From: Bufo bufo
Taxonomy: Eukaryota; Chordata; Amphibia; Anura; Bufonidae
Direction of reading: 5' to 3'
DNA length: 64,000 bases
Assembly: GCF_905171765.1 (NCBI RefSeq)
Contig: NC_053391.1
Span: 262,215,918-262,279,917 of the forward strand
The first letter of the stretch is position 1; every line of letters starts with the position of its first letter. The position numbers and the translations under genes were made by a program. Below the pieces are notes generated by a model. It did no database searches. It was not told the origin of the DNA and saw only the letters and a list, made by a program, of their open reading frames with translations. Positions 1 through 11,104 of the stretch are shown here, in pieces.

Positions 1-925
1 TTATCAAGTTCCTATGTTTTAGATCTACTGTTTAACTTGCCTCTTGAGCTTAAACCATTTGTTTCATTGAATGAAATAGAGTGTGGAGGCAGACATAGCT
101 CTATACAATAATCAGTGCCATAACAGATAATGAGTGGCATGCTATCAGTTAGCTAGTGACCTTAGCAGGGAGAGTGCACATCCTTGCAGGGGTTAAAAAA
201 ACAAAGCAAATAAAATACAAACAGCCATTAGAGACAAGGAACAGTTTATTTTTAATTCCTTCTTTAGATTGACTCACAATTTTGGTTCTGTTTTAACAAG
301 TCATGATTAAAAGTTATATTTTATTAACATACTATTAGCTAGGTAAAGTTGGTATGTAGTCCGCAAGGTCTGATTTGTACAAGTATAAGTCTGTGAACTG
401 AAAATCAAGAAAGATCAAAGAAAAACCAACAAGGAACTCCTTGGGGCAGGGAAAAGACGTTACCTGTTGCCTCAGTTGGAAGAGACTTGCTCTGGATGCT
501 GACGCCAAGCCAGGCGTGCCGCCTATTCATAGCAGATTAGAATGTAGCGTCTCCCAGGAGGTGACACACAGGAGGACTGACGTCACTCGGCCAGGAGACG
601 CGCGCATGTACATAACATGTTGTTAAGCTAGAAGGGCAAGCGCTATGCCAATATTGTATAGGGGCATTGTAGTGGTTTTGAGTAGATCCTATTAGAGTAG
701 GGGAGGTCTAATTGTGTGGTGTGAGAGTGACTAGTACCTTGGGAAGCACAAAAAAAGTGTTGTAGAGCAGCACAAACGAACCTCTCGACCAATTCCGGAA
801 TGCACCAGCCGCTATAGGACCACAGATCCAGAGCAGTCCAAAGAACAGTAATAAGTAGCAGAAATCACAGCAGCATATCCGGTGCGTCTGTTTATTGGAA
901 GCCTAGAGTGCACACACAAACAAGG

Positions 926-960
926 TACGACGTTTCGGCTACGCAGTAGCCTTTATCAAG
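926..960 (-). ncRNA. Hammerhead-like motif in the PLE 3' UTR (left arm)
   Basis: On the minus strand a TTGATAA core is followed by an A, a perfect 6-bp hairpin (GGCTAC/GTAGCC with a TGC loop), then GAAAC and GTCGTA. The layout is that of a type I hammerhead with a very short stem III. Two core bases differ from CTGANGA (C3 to T, G8 to A), so self-cleavage is doubtful. An AATAAA lies about 25-30 bp downstream on the same strand. Confidence 0.45.
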
Positions 961-1799
961 TATACAAATGATAAAACTGGCAACCATAAATACACATCAG
1001 TGGCCACTCCTATACCATGATAGAGCCAATCACCTGGGGGCTCAACCCATTAAACACATGTGTGTGATTAAAAGCAGCCCAAAATCCAATCAGGCTGTCT
1101 GTGACTCATTATACTACAGATGTGTACCTGATCAATATTAGATGACATCCGATCCCATCATGTATGTTTGCGCTCCATGTCGGCGTCTTTCCCAGTGCAC
1201 TGCGCATGTCCATGACGTCACCGCGCCGCCGTCCTAGCATGCCGCCGTATGGACTCAAAGAGATGCGCACGCAACCCATATCCACAGCATGCGTGCGCAT
1301 CAAGTGACCACAGTCATGTGCGTCACGCGTCATCCAGTCACATGACAGGTGCAAGGTCCTGCACCAACCGTGCACATAAAGCAATATGGAAGACATTCTA
1401 TATGGAGAACAACGCCGGCCATACATGCATGAATGGGGACCATGTCATGTCTCACACATAAATTTGTATCCAGAGACCAAATCGTTCATCCAATAAACAT
1501 CAAGTATATCTTCCACATAGCTAGATGCATGGCGCAAGGCAAATACCGTGCAGTACATCTATCAGTGGACACCGACATGGAGCACAATCAAGTTAAATAT
1601 GGATGGAACTGAAATATGTCTGATAAACATCAATGTAGATATGTAAAGTAAATAATCATAAAATTTAAAATATACCATAAAAAAACATGTGAAGTGAAAA
1701 ACCATGAATGTAATAATATACCATAAAATACCATTTAAAAACCAATACTTATACTGAATCCGACAAATATACATACGTAATTCTACCTATCTATGCTAT

Positions 1800-2446
1800 T
1801 CACATTAAATTCAATGTTGAGTCCCTGGGGTTGTAAGGATTGTAATGTAAAAATCCATTTAAGCTTTTTTTTCTCAACATGCGTTCCCTATCACCCCCTC
1901 TCTTGGGAACCTCAACAGAGTCGATGATCCGAAATCTCAATTGGCTAACAGAGTGGCCACAGTCATTGAAATGTTTGGCCACAGGTTTGTCCATTATTTT
2001 TTTCCTTACAGTGCTTTTGTGTTTGTTGATGCGCTCCCTAATTTCCATGGTTGTTCCTCCCACATAGATCAAGCTGCAAGGACAAACAATCATGTAAATG
2101 ACATGAATAATACCCTGCAATGTTGTATTTCTTGCCACTATATGGGTGGACAAAGGTATTACCCTTTAGCATGTTCCCGCAATTACAGCATCCCAGACAT
2201 GGGAAATTCCCTGTCGTCCTGGGTTTCAGGTAGCTCTGCCCGCCTTTTTATAGCATCACCCATGTCAGTTTTACTCAATTTGTCATGCAAATTACTGCCC
2301 CCCTTATACGCCATCAATGGCGGACTATCAAATTCACAGACTGTGGGGAGGCCCCTGTGTAAGATGTGCCATACTCTTCTCAATATATGTACTATATCAG
2401 CACTATGGCTGCCAATAGGTGGATACAAACGGAATGCGTCCTGCAT
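1800..2446 (-). pseudogene. GIY-YIG endonuclease domain of the PLE, minus copy (broken)
   Basis: This is the C-terminal nuclease of the PLE polyprotein, which would nick target DNA. Two frames are needed. 2183-2446 covers the RT-to-EN linker (HRGLPTVCEFDSPPLMAY). 1800-2153 has the nuclease core VIYMIVCPCSLIYVGGT, followed by RERINKHKSTV and KHFNDCGHSV, as in Penelope GIY-YIG domains, where the first motif often departs from the textbook GIY. The frame is interrupted near 2160, where the plus copy keeps the upstream Cys-rich segment in one open frame. The C-terminus (DSTLNLM) also differs from the plus copy, consistent with a small indel near 1850. An AT-rich 3' UTR of about 840 bp then leads to the hammerhead-like motif. 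Confidence 0.8.
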
Positions 2447-4275
2447 TCATTTTCCTAGAGGAGGCCTGAAATGTGGACACTCTGTCAACCAAGGAGATTT
2501 TGGTCCTAGTCTTGTGCAAAAACCTACCCGGATGCCTCCTCTTGGAGAATTTATTGCACATCTCATCAATACGGCTAGTGAATACATCATCATCAGATAC
2601 CACTCGTCTGACACGCAGCATCTGACTCCAAGGCAGGGAATCAAGCATGCGACGTGGATAACTACTGTCATGTCTCAAAAGGTTATTTCTGTCTGTAGGT
2701 TTCTTATACAAGTCTGTCTTAAGCATGCCCCCTTCAATATATACCCTGACATCAAGAAACTGTAACTCCTCGCAAGAGGAAGTCACAGTGAATTGAAGAC
2801 CTGATACACCACTATTAAGATGTTCGTGAAATTCATTCAATAAGTCCAATGAGCCACTCCAAATCATAAAAATGTTGTCGATGTAGCGCCACCAGCACAG
2901 GACCCACTGTTGAAAAGAAGATGCATAAACCATCTTGTCCTCAACCTCCGCCATGAACATGTTGGCATAAGTTGGTGTCACGTTGGAACCCATGGCCACA
3001 CCGCTAGTCTGTTGGTAAAAGGTGTTGCCAAAGAGAAAGTAATTCCTCTTCAGGACCAACTCGAGGAGGCTGAGGACAAACCGGTGTGCATCAAGAGTGA
3101 GTCCTGTGCCGGCCAGGGCCACATCGATGACATTTAATCCATAATCATGTGTAATTGACGTATACAGTGATACCACATCAAAACTGACTAAGTAAAAATG
3201 AGCAGGTAAGGTAATCTCACTCAATCTAGTCAAAAAATGTCCCGTTTCCCTAACATAGGAGGGGGCTGAGGTTGCATGGACACGGAGCAGTCGGTCCAAA
3301 AAGATAGCAATCGTACTAAAGATAGACCCCCTACCAGACACAATGGGTCTGCCCAGGGGGTCAATCAACCGCTTGTGTATCTTAGGGAGAACATAAATAA
3401 GAGGGGTGACGGGGTATGGTAACTTGAGAAACTGACATAAATCTTGGTCAATAATACCCCAAGCCTGGGCTGTGTCAACAATGTCTGTCACCACCCTGGC
3501 AATCTCCCATTTGGGGTCCTGTCTTAATACTTAATATACCTCCCAATCATCTAACTGCCTACGTATCTCACCAATATATCTGTCTGTGTCCATTACCACC
3601 ACAGCCCTCCCGTTGTCGGCTGGTTTGATAGTGATATCTCTGTTTTGTGTCAATTGTTTAAGGGCTTCCCTCTCACTGTGTGTCATATTAGGTCTGTAAT
3701 GTAACTGCCTACTGTGTTCTTGCAGTAACCTAATCTGTTTGGTAACTATTTGGACATATGATTCAACAATGTTATTGTTGTGTGGAGGCATAAAATGACT
3801 CTTGTTACTCAACACGTATTTAGCTAAAGACAATTCAGCAACATCCCTATTAGGTGTACTCCTGTTGGCAACATTAGTATAAAAAAAACTTTTAATCTAA
3901 GACACCTAAAAAAGCGTTGTAGATCAAGTTCCATCTCAAACCAATCCATATCTGCCGTGGGGCAGAAGGATAGTCCATGTCCCAAGACATTAACCTGATC
4001 AGTGCTCAGTTCAATTGATAATATATTTACCACCAGATGATTTACTACTTGTGCGTGCGTCTCGTCAATCTCTCCCGTGCTCCCTGGTTGTAACTCGGAT
4101 ATGTAGGGGGAGGCTGATCTTTTCTGGGCCCTGTGGTGTTTCCTGCAGCCCCGTCTGAGTTTCATCCCACTGTGTGTGGTGGTCTTCCTAAAAAAGCAGA
4201 CTTGGTAGATTCATCCGTTGACTCCGAGTCACAAGTTGTGAAACCAAAATGACTCTGATCCATTCTCTTCCCCTT
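2403..4275 (-). pseudogene. Penelope-like reverse transcriptase (broken)
   Basis: This is the N-terminal and RT part of the PLE polyprotein, which would copy the element's RNA at a nicked target. Three open stretches follow each other on the minus strand. 3824-4165 has the PLE N-terminal block (GLSFCPT, then FFRCLRLK). 3531-3833 has the KPADNGRAVVVMD block. 2403-3494 has the fingers and palm, including PKIHK, GRPIVSGRGS, SFDVVSLYTSI and the YIDNIFMIW motif. Most PLEs have YIDD at that site; here the second Asp codon reads AAC (2874-2876), a G-to-A change that removes a metal ligand. Stops or frameshifts separate the three stretches, and one more near 2420 separates RT from the endonuclease. 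The start is unclear; coding similarity reaches at least 4165 and probably 4275. The family call is firm and inactivity is very likely. Confidence 0.85.
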
Positions 4276-4403
4276 TCCGTTTGTATCCACCTATGGCAGC
4301 CATAGTGCTGATATAGCACATATTTTGAGAAGAGAATGGCACTTCTTACACAGGGGCCTCCCCACAGTTTGTGAATTTGATAGTCCGCCATTGATGGCGT
4401 ATA

Positions 4404-4828
4404 GTCTTTGTATGTTGGACAAATCTAAATTCCTCTTGAACGGATGAGGGGAAGAGAGAATGGAAGAGAAAGGGGCGCACAATAGGATAGTATGTATATA
4501 CAGATAAAATGATATAGTGAGGATTGTGAAGGCTCACCTTTTGGGGTTGTGCTAGAATAGGGCACAACCCTATTGAAGGCTTGTATTAATGAGACTTATC
4601 TGCCGGAACTGCAGCCGCAGATTATGTATTCTTTTGGATGGGATGTCCAGTCCCCCGAAGAGAAAAGTTGCAATAAAAGAAAGGAGGTTCTGCTTCGGCG
4701 CAAGTCCACCATGGAGACTGTCTCAATGGAATGGATTCTTCCTCTTTAATGGAAACAACGTGTTTCGGGGATTAAAACTTCCCTTTCATCAGGTTTCATA
4801 GTATTACCAAAGGTGCCTCCTTTTATTA
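4404..4828 (-). mobile_element. 425-bp insertion with 10-bp TSD carrying a hammerhead-like motif
   Basis: Identical copies of 'atggcgtata' flank it at 4394-4403 and 4829-4838, and removing one copy restores the PLE linker reading frame. A 10-bp duplication and no terminal inverted repeat suggest target-primed retroposition. On the minus strand it opens with TTAATAAAAGG, reaches a hammerhead-like motif within about 35 bp, and then has some 350 bp of non-coding sequence. It resembles a PLE pseudo-LTR or 5' UTR piece moved on its own. Confidence 0.6.
4757..4793 (-). ncRNA. Hammerhead-like motif in the 425-bp insertion
   Basis: On the minus strand a full CTGATGA core is followed by AA, a GGGA/TCCC hairpin, then GAAAC and ACGTT. 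The core heptamer matches the hammerhead consensus exactly. Stem II is separated from the core by unpaired A residues, and stem III is only the near-palindrome ACACGT. Confidence 0.45.
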
Positions 4829-5374
4829 ATGGCGTATAAGCGGGGCACTAATTTGCATGACAAATTGATTAAAACTGACATGGGTGATGCTATGAAAGGC
4901 GGGCAGAGCTACCTGAAACCCAGGACGACAGGGAATTTCCCATGTCTGCGATGCTGTAATTGCGGGAACATGCTAAAGGGTAATACCTTTGTCCACCCAT
5001 ATAGTGGCAAGAAATACAACATTGCAGGGTATTATACATGCCGGTCCAAATTTGTCATTTACATGATTGTTTGTCCTTGCAGCTTGATCTATGTGGGAGG
5101 AACAACCATGGAAATTAGGGAGCGCATCAACAAACACAAAAGCACTGTAAGGAAAAAAATAATGGACAAACCTGTGGCCAAACATTTCAATGACTGTGGC
5201 CACTCTGTCAGCCAATTGAGATTTCGGGTCATCGACTCTGTTGAGGTTCCCAAGAGAGGGGGTGATAGGGAACGCATGTTGAGAAAAAAAGAGCTTAAAT
5301 TGATTTTTACATTACAATTCTTACAACCCCAGGGACTCAACATTGAATTTAATGTGAATAGCATAGATAGGTAG
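4829..5374 (+). CDS. GIY-YIG endonuclease fragment of the truncated plus-strand PLE copy
   Basis: This open frame of 181 residues is the best-preserved endonuclease in the window. It has the linker (MAYKRGTNLHDKLIKTD), a Cys-rich cluster (CLRCCNCGNM, about residues 43-52) of the kind found upstream of PLE nucleases, and the core VIYMIVCPCSLIYVGGT (about residues 76-92). RINKHKST and a C-terminal QGLNIEFN follow; the GLN signature is typical of PLE ends. The first ATG is not a natural start: it lies inside a target-site duplication left by the 4404-4828 insertion, which cut the reading frame from its upstream part (4276-4403). The fragment therefore lacks an RT and probably its own promoter. 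A cellular role is not supported. Confidence 0.75.
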   Translation: MAYKRGTNLHDKLIKTDMGDAMKGGQSYLKPRTTGNFPCLRCCNCGNMLKGNTFVHPYSGKKYNIAGYYTCRSKFVIYMIVCPCSLIYVGGTTMEIRERINKHKSTVRKKIMDKPVAKHFNDCGHSVSQLRFRVIDSVEVPKRGGDRERMLRKKELKLIFTLQFLQPQGLNIEFNVNSIDR

Positions 5375-6194
5375 AATTACATATGTATATTTGTCGGATT
5401 CAGTATAAGTATTGGTTTTTAAATGGTATTTTATGGTATATTATTACATTCATGGTTTTTCACTTCACATGTTTTTTTTATGGTATATTTTTAATTTTAT
5501 GATTATTTACTTCACATATCTACATTGATGTTTATCAGACATATTTCAGTTCCATCCATATTCAACTTGATTGTGCTCCATGTCGGTGTCCACTGATAGA
5601 TGTACTGCACGGTATTTGCCTTGCGCCATGCATCTAGCTATGTGGAAGATATACTTGATGTTTATTGGATGAACGTTTTTGTTTCTGGATGCAAATTTAT
5701 GTGTGAGACATGACATGGTCCCCATTCATGCATGTATGGCCGGCGTTGTTCTCCATATAGAATGTCTCCATATTGCTTTATGTGCACGGTTGGTGCAGGA
5801 CCTTGCACCTGTCATGTGACTGGATGATGCGTGACGCACATGATTGTGGTCACTTGATGCGCACGCATGCTGTGGATATGGGTAGCGCGTGCATCTCTGA
5901 GTCCATACGGCGGCATGCTAGGACGGCGGCGCGGTGACGTCATGGACATGCGCAGTGCACTGGGAGAGATGCCGACATTGAGCGCAGACATACATGATGG
6001 GATCGGATGTCATCTAATATTGATCAGGTACACATCTGTAGTATAATGAGTCACAGACAGCCTGATTGGATTTTGGGCTGCTTTTAATCACACACATGTG
6101 TTTAATGGGTTGAGCCCCCGGGTGATTGGCTCTTTCATGGTATAGGAGTGGCCACTGATGTGTATTTATGGTTGCCAGTTTTATCATTTGTATG

Positions 6195-6229
6195 CTTGAT
6201 AAAAGCTACTGCTTAGCCGAAACGTCGTA
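6195..6229 (+). ncRNA. Hammerhead-like motif in the PLE 3' UTR (right arm)
   Basis: This is the mirror copy of the 926-960 motif: CTTGATAA, an imperfect hairpin (AGCTAC/TTAGCC), then GAAACGTCGTA. It has the same two core deviations as its partner (TTGATAA), so the change predates the fold-back or is typical of this PLE lineage. AATAAA follows about 30 bp later. Confidence 0.4.
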
Positions 6230-6973
6230 CCTTGTTTGTGTGTGCACTCTAGGCTTTCAATAAACAGATGCACCGGATATGCTGCTGTGATTTCTGCTAC
6301 TTATTACTGTTCTTTGGACTGCTCTGGATCTGTGGTCCTATCGCGGCTGGTGCATTCCGGAATTGGTCGAGAGGTTTGTTTGTGCTGCTCTACGTCAGTC
6401 CCCTGTGCGTCACCTCCTGGGAGACGCTACATTCTAATCTGCTATGAATAGGCGGCACGCCTGGCTTGGCGTTAGCATCCAGAGCAAGTCTCTTCCAACT
6501 GAGGCCACAGGTAATGTCTTTTCCCTGCCCCAAGGAGTTCCTTGTTGGTTTTTCTTTGATCTTTCTTGATTTTCAGTTCACAGACTTATACTTGTACAAA
6601 TCAGACCTTGCGGACTACATACCAACTTTACCTAGCTAATAGTATGTTAATAAAATATAACTTTTAATCATGACTTGTTAAAACAGAACCAAAATTGTGA
6701 GTCAATCTAAAGAAGGAATTAAAAATAAACTGTTCCTTGTCTCTAATGGCTGTTTGTATTTTATTTGCTTTGTTTGTTTAACCCCTGCAAGGATGTGCAC
6801 TCTCCCTGCTAAGGTCACTAGCTAACTGATAGCATGCCACTCATTTTCTGCTATGGCACTGATTATTGTATGGAGCTATGTCTGCCTCCACACTCTATTT
6901 CATTCAATGAAACAAATGGTTTAAGCTCAAGAGGCAAGTGAAACAGTAGATCTAAAACCTAGGAACTGCCTCC

Positions 6974-7007
6974 CGACATGTTTCACCAGCTAACCTGGCT
7001 TCCTCAG
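6974..7007 (-). ncRNA. Hammerhead-like motif at the 5' junction of the second PLE
   Basis: On the minus strand CTGAGGA is followed by AG, a CCAG/CTGG hairpin with loop GTTAG, one T, then GAAA and the palindrome ACATGT plus C. The core is intact. It points away from the plus-strand PLE fragment that starts directly beside it, matching the inverted-module-at-5'-end pattern of the other fold-backs here. Confidence 0.45.
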
Positions 7008-7017
7008 TTGTTTGGGC

Positions 7018-7290
7018 AGCATTCCAATACACAACGTGTATTCAAGAAGAGGATGGGTGAACATATTGCTAACATAAAGAAAGGCTTTGAACAACATTCG
7101 GTCTCAAAGCACTTTAAAGACTATCATAATAAAGATCCCACCTACCTCACCTTTGTTGCTTTCGAACAGATTAGAAAACAATGGAGAGGTGGCAATCAAG
7201 TGGCAAATATGTCTAGAGTCGAGAAGAATATTTGAATTTGACACTATAATTACAACTGATCTTAATGCTGAGATGGAACTCTTTGGCTTC
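7018..7290 (+). pseudogene. PLE GIY-YIG endonuclease, C-terminal fragment
   Basis: The translation from about 7038 (RVFKKRMGEHIANIKKGFEQ, then HSVSKHFKDYHNKDP, RGGNQVANMSRVEKN) matches the C-terminal half of PLE GIY-YIG nucleases. These have a KRxxEHIxNIKKG segment, an SKHFxxxH segment and a GLN-type end (here TDLNAEME). The upstream RT and the GIY-YIG catalytic half are missing. The frame stops at 7233 and the remaining similarity runs in another frame to about 7290. It is clearly a different PLE lineage from 1-6966: the residues differ almost everywhere outside the motifs. Confidence 0.7.
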
Positions 7291-7859
7291 TGGTGATTGT
7301 TGGGACGGTGCCAATCTGAGATGGAACATCGAGGTCCGGCTGTTTACCAGCACCTCAATCTTCCCTCCTGGGCCAGCCCCCGTCCCCAAAACATCTCCAG
7401 GATTCCAATTTCCATCTCTAAAGACAAAAAGAAAAAAGATAAGGCACAGTAAGGAAAAAAGAGACAAAAAAGATCAAATATGAAAATAATATGCATATAT
7501 TACATCTCCATTCTTATAGACATAGCACAAAACTAATAAAATAGAAATAGATATATATTTTATTAATGCCACATCAAAAACACACCAAAAATGCAGGTGC
7601 GCTTTTGCACAAGTTTCTATGATCTCTTCATATTTTTCATTTTTTTGCTCTATTTAACATGTATTCAATGAACATGTAGTTGATAAAATTATTGGTAGTT
7701 TCTCTTTGGCTTTATTTAGTCACTGACATTTATATAGGTATATAATATCGTTACGGGAATAATCCAGCTCTGCTTTATACTATTATTGTTGTTATCTCTA
7801 CCCTTAATTAACAAATTCTCCCTTTAAAAAGGGTTAGAAAAATGTCCACTGAACTACCA

Positions 7860-7898
7860 CTGAAGAAGGAGCCAGATGCTCCGAAATGCATTTGGGAC
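7860..7898 (+). ncRNA. Hammerhead-like motif, intact core (second PLE)
   Basis: CTGAAGA, an extra A, a perfect GGAGC/GCTCC hairpin, GAAA, then ATGCAT and T. Upstream CCA can pair with downstream TGG as an inner stem I, and GTCCA (from 7844) with TGGAC further out. Every part of a type I hammerhead is present except that one A is inserted before stem II. Confidence 0.5.
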
Positions 7899-8958
7899 TG
7901 GACTTTATTTTTCAGTGAACTACTGGAACAGCCAAGTGACTTATTATAAGTATATATTTTCAGTTTGGAGGCTCTTTCAATTTAACAGAGCAGTAGCAAG
8001 CTACATATCGCTCAGCTACAGCTGAACCTTCTACGCCGAGCCATACCCGGAACATCTCGCAGTGAATCAAAGAGCCAGAACACCAACACAACATGTGTCC
8101 ACGAGGAGTGGTAAAGTAACCATCTCTAACGCTGCTACATACAGTGTCAATATTAAGCATTGCTAAAGTGATCACAATTTGCTACAACTGCTATCCAACT
8201 AACAATGAGTTGATTTAAAAGTGAAATGCATTTCTTCCATATAAAAGCCTGATATATACAGGATATTACCAAAGTTATATGGTATATCAAGGATCATAGA
8301 CAATATAACTTCATCGCTGATATATGTAACTCTTTCGCTGTTTTGGCATAAACATACCAATGAATTACATTGTTGCCATATCTCAAACATATCAGCGATT
8401 CTTATTTATTAGCGGTGATTATACATTTTATATGCAACTCTTTTTACTTTTTTTGGGTAGAGGACAATTTCCACTTTAACTAGTACTAACAGTGATTGAC
8501 CCATTGTTTGCCATTCAAGAACGCAATCTATATTCAACATCGGATTTATTACAAGGGTCGGCCGAACATTTCCATATATGGCAATACATTGATTTTATAT
8601 ATTTTTAATTTATGTTTTATGGGATACTATAATTATTATGTTTATATGAATCAGCTATAAATGTGTCCTGGTACATTCATGAGCAAAAGATACTCAGAAT
8701 CACTTTTGGAGCCTATTGGTCACCATCAAGAACTAAGTGCTCGCCCCTGAATCCAGGACAATTTAAGAATTTCCAGTGCGGTTATTAGATAGGCATCAAT
8801 CTGTTGCCAGAGGGGTGTGTTTCATGTACTTTTATTAATAAATGTGTTTTATTTTGAATTGAATTGGAGTATTCTATATAACATCAGATAAGTGAGTGCC
8901 CTCCATCTTTTATTTATATTTATATTTTTTCATATATCGACGTTGGGTGCGTCGAGGT

Positions 8959-9227
8959 CAGGGGCGGACTGGGAACTTATAGTAGCCCTGGAAAAAATAG
9001 TAGTTTGGTCCAAATTGATGGAAGGCAGGGCCAGCAATACCATACTGTGGCACATTATACCACCCCAACAGAGCCAAATACCCCTGTCCATCACAAAATA
9101 CTGCCAGCAGCACAAAATACATCCCCAGAAACTTCCACTGGCCGGCCGTGAGGAGGGCCCAGGCGGCCCCCTGGGCATTGGGCTACCAGGAAATTTCCCT
9201 GTAAGGTCTATGGCCAATCTGCCCCTA
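8959..9227. mobile_element. Short hAT-type MITE
   Basis: The 269-bp element is flanked by a perfect 8-bp duplication (gtcgaggt) at 8951-8958 and 9228-9235. Its ends CAGGGGCGGACTGG and CCAATCTGCCCCTA are inverted repeats. The 8-bp target and CAGGGGCGG ends mark it as non-autonomous hAT. It has no coding capacity. Confidence 0.8.
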
Positions 9228-9374
9228 GTCGAGGTGTCTGCACCTATACTATAGGTTTCAACAGGTAGAGCCACAGTTTTCTTGTTCTATTTTGCACATC
9301 TGTAGGTGACCTGTATTTTTGGTCAGTGCAATACAACTCATTTGCACCAGTGATACAGAAATGCAATATTTAAT

Positions 9375-9616
9375 CAGGAAACTATAGGCCGGTAGGTTTA
9401 ACATCTTTCGAGGGGTAAACTGTTTGAAGGTTTTCTAAGAGATGCTATGTTGAGGTACCTCAATGAAAAAAAGCAAATAACGCCATATCAGCATGGCTTC
9501 ATGAGGGATTGGTCATGTCAAACTAGTTTCCCTGAGGAGGTAAGTTCGAGACTTGACCCTGGCGAATCAATTCTCCAAATCATTTGATACTGTACCACAT
9601 AAAAGGTTAGTATATA
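9375..9616 (+). pseudogene. LINE reverse transcriptase fragment, part 1 of 3
   Basis: Degenerate translation gives an NYRPVG-like segment, a YQHGF-like segment (cagcatggcttc) and a KAFDTVPHKRL-like segment (9574-9610). These are RT blocks of the CR1/L2/Rex group of LINEs. The element continues at 10779 and 13821 after two insertions. Several stops and frameshifts make it a fossil. Confidence 0.6.
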
Positions 9617-10776
9617 CCGTATTTTTCGCCCTATAAACGCACTTTTCCCCCCCAAAAGTGGGAGGAAAATGGCAGTGCGTCTTATGGGGCGAATGCTGCC
9701 GTTTACACTGATACACCGACGACCGCATGCTGCACAGCGCGGCCTGAGTGTGTATCAGCGAGGAGGGAGGAGGGGCTGGGGGCTGGGAGCTGGCATCTAG
9801 TTTTGTAATGGCAGCGGGGCCCGGTGCAGTCACTGTATTCTATTGCACCGGGCCCCGCTCACTGTACTAATCGTATCTACGGTAACTGCAGGAAATGTTT
9901 AACTATAGAATATGTTCGATCCAGCAGCCTGTACTTACGACCGCAGGAGGCAGGAGGCCGGGCGGGCGGGCACTGGAAGCATAACTTCCTACGTCACGCG
10001 CCTGCTCCGCCCACTTTATGAATGAAGCAGGCGGCGCGGGCACGTGACGTAGTGAGTTACGCTGCCAGTGCCCGCCCGCCCAGCCTCCTGCCTCCTGCCT
10101 GCTATGGTCGTAAGTACAGGCTGCTGGATCGAACATATTCTATAGTTAAACATTGCCTGCAGTTACCGTAGATACGATTAGTACAGTGAGTGGGCCCGGT
10201 GCAATAGAATACAATGACTGCACTGGGCCACCGCTGCCATTAAAAAACTAGTGTAGATGCCAGCCCCCACCCCCTGTATTGGGGGTCATTCACAGTGGCT
10301 GACACTGTTATGGGGGATCTGTGGATGACAAATAGCATAAGATGCTATTTATCTGTCATCCACAGATCCCCCCCATAGCAGTGTCATCCACAGACACCCC
10401 CATAACAGTGTCAGCCACAGACCCCCATAACAGTGTCAGCCACAGACCCCCATAACAGTGTCAGCCACAGACTCCCATAACAGTGTCAGCCACAGACCCC
10501 CATAACAGTGTCAGCCACAGACCCCCATAACAGTGCCATCCACAGACCCCCATAACAGTGCCATCCACAGACCCCCATAACAGTGTCATCCACAGATCCC
10601 CCATAACAGTGCGTCATCCACAGATCCCCCATAATAGTGTCATTCACAGGCTACCATTAGTTCAAAGCCCACCAAAAGCACACCTTTTGGTTCAAAATAT
10701 ATTTTTTCTTATTTTCCTCCTCAAAAACCTAGGTGCGTCTTATGGGCCGGTGCGTCTTATAAGGCGAAAAATATGG
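9617..10776. mobile_element. MITE with about 28-bp terminal inverted repeats and internal palindrome
   Basis: The ends CCGTATTTTTCGCC and GGCGAAAAATATGG are inverted repeats that continue into a shared 'tgcgtctta' segment. The host LINE frame is continuous across it if TA is the duplicated target (TA left, CA right, one mutation). Inside lie a large palindrome (about 9815-9960 against 10090-10240) and a 25-bp tandem repeat at 10290-10640. The superfamily is uncertain. Confidence 0.6.
10290..10640. repeat. 25-bp minisatellite inside the MITE
   Basis: About ten or more copies of a unit built on CACAGACCCCCATAACAGTG with small variants. Confidence 0.8.
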
Positions 10777-10778
10777 CA

Positions 10779-11104
10779 AAATGAGAATGCTTGGACTGGG
10801 AGAAAATGTGTGTATGTGGGTAAAAACAGAGGGTCGTTATTAATGGCACACACTCAGATTGGGTCACTGTCACTAGTGGAGTACCTCAGGGGTCAGTATT
10901 GGGCCCTATTCTCTTCTATATATTAATTATCTTGTAGAAGGCTTACACAGTAAAATATAATTTTTATGCAGATGACACTAAGCTGTGTAAAGTCTTTAAC
11001 ACGGGAGAAGACAGTATACGGTTACAGATGGATCTGGATAGATTGGAGTCTTGGGCAGAGAAGTGGAATATGAGGTTTAACAATGACAAATGTAAGGTTA
11101 TACA
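10779..11104 (+). pseudogene. LINE reverse transcriptase fragment, part 2 of 3
   Basis: Continuation of the 9375 LINE. It has the strong RT block [16 protein letters not shown], then FYADDTKL with the catalytic YADD box (about 10965), then LDRLESWAEKWNMRFN. This is the palm domain of a CR1/L2/Rex-type LINE. A 'tag' stop breaks the segment between GPILF and YADD. The end is cut by the hAT-like element at 11105. Confidence 0.75.

Larger units (their letters stand above)
7..6966. mobile_element. Fold-back Penelope-like element (inverted pair of PLE copies)
   Basis: The left arm (7-2446) is the reverse complement of the right arm (4276-6966, minus a 425-bp insertion). The match stops abruptly at both outer ends: the shared sequence around 'taggaact' is followed by unrelated bases on each side. 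The minus-strand copy has the whole RT and GIY-YIG coding region. The plus-strand copy is cut off just downstream of the RT, so the 5' end of one copy abuts the truncated 5' end of the other at about 4276. Both arms carry a 3' UTR and a hammerhead-like motif. The left arm has about 187 bp (roughly 576-765) missing from the right arm. PLEs are known to leave inverted partial copies at insertion; this one is unusually large and well preserved. Confidence 0.8.
7018..8935 (+). mobile_element. 5'-truncated Penelope-like element of a second lineage
   Basis: In order it holds a C-terminal endonuclease fragment, an AT-rich 3' UTR, an intact-core hammerhead-like motif at 7860, and about 1 kb of AT-rich non-coding sequence. 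It ends with AATAAA near 8839 and a GTGAGTGCCC...TTTTATT tail at 8892-8930. The tail is shared with the elements ending at 32362 and 49970. This locus therefore ties the hammerhead-plus-GAGTGCC tail to a PLE coding region. Confidence 0.65.
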
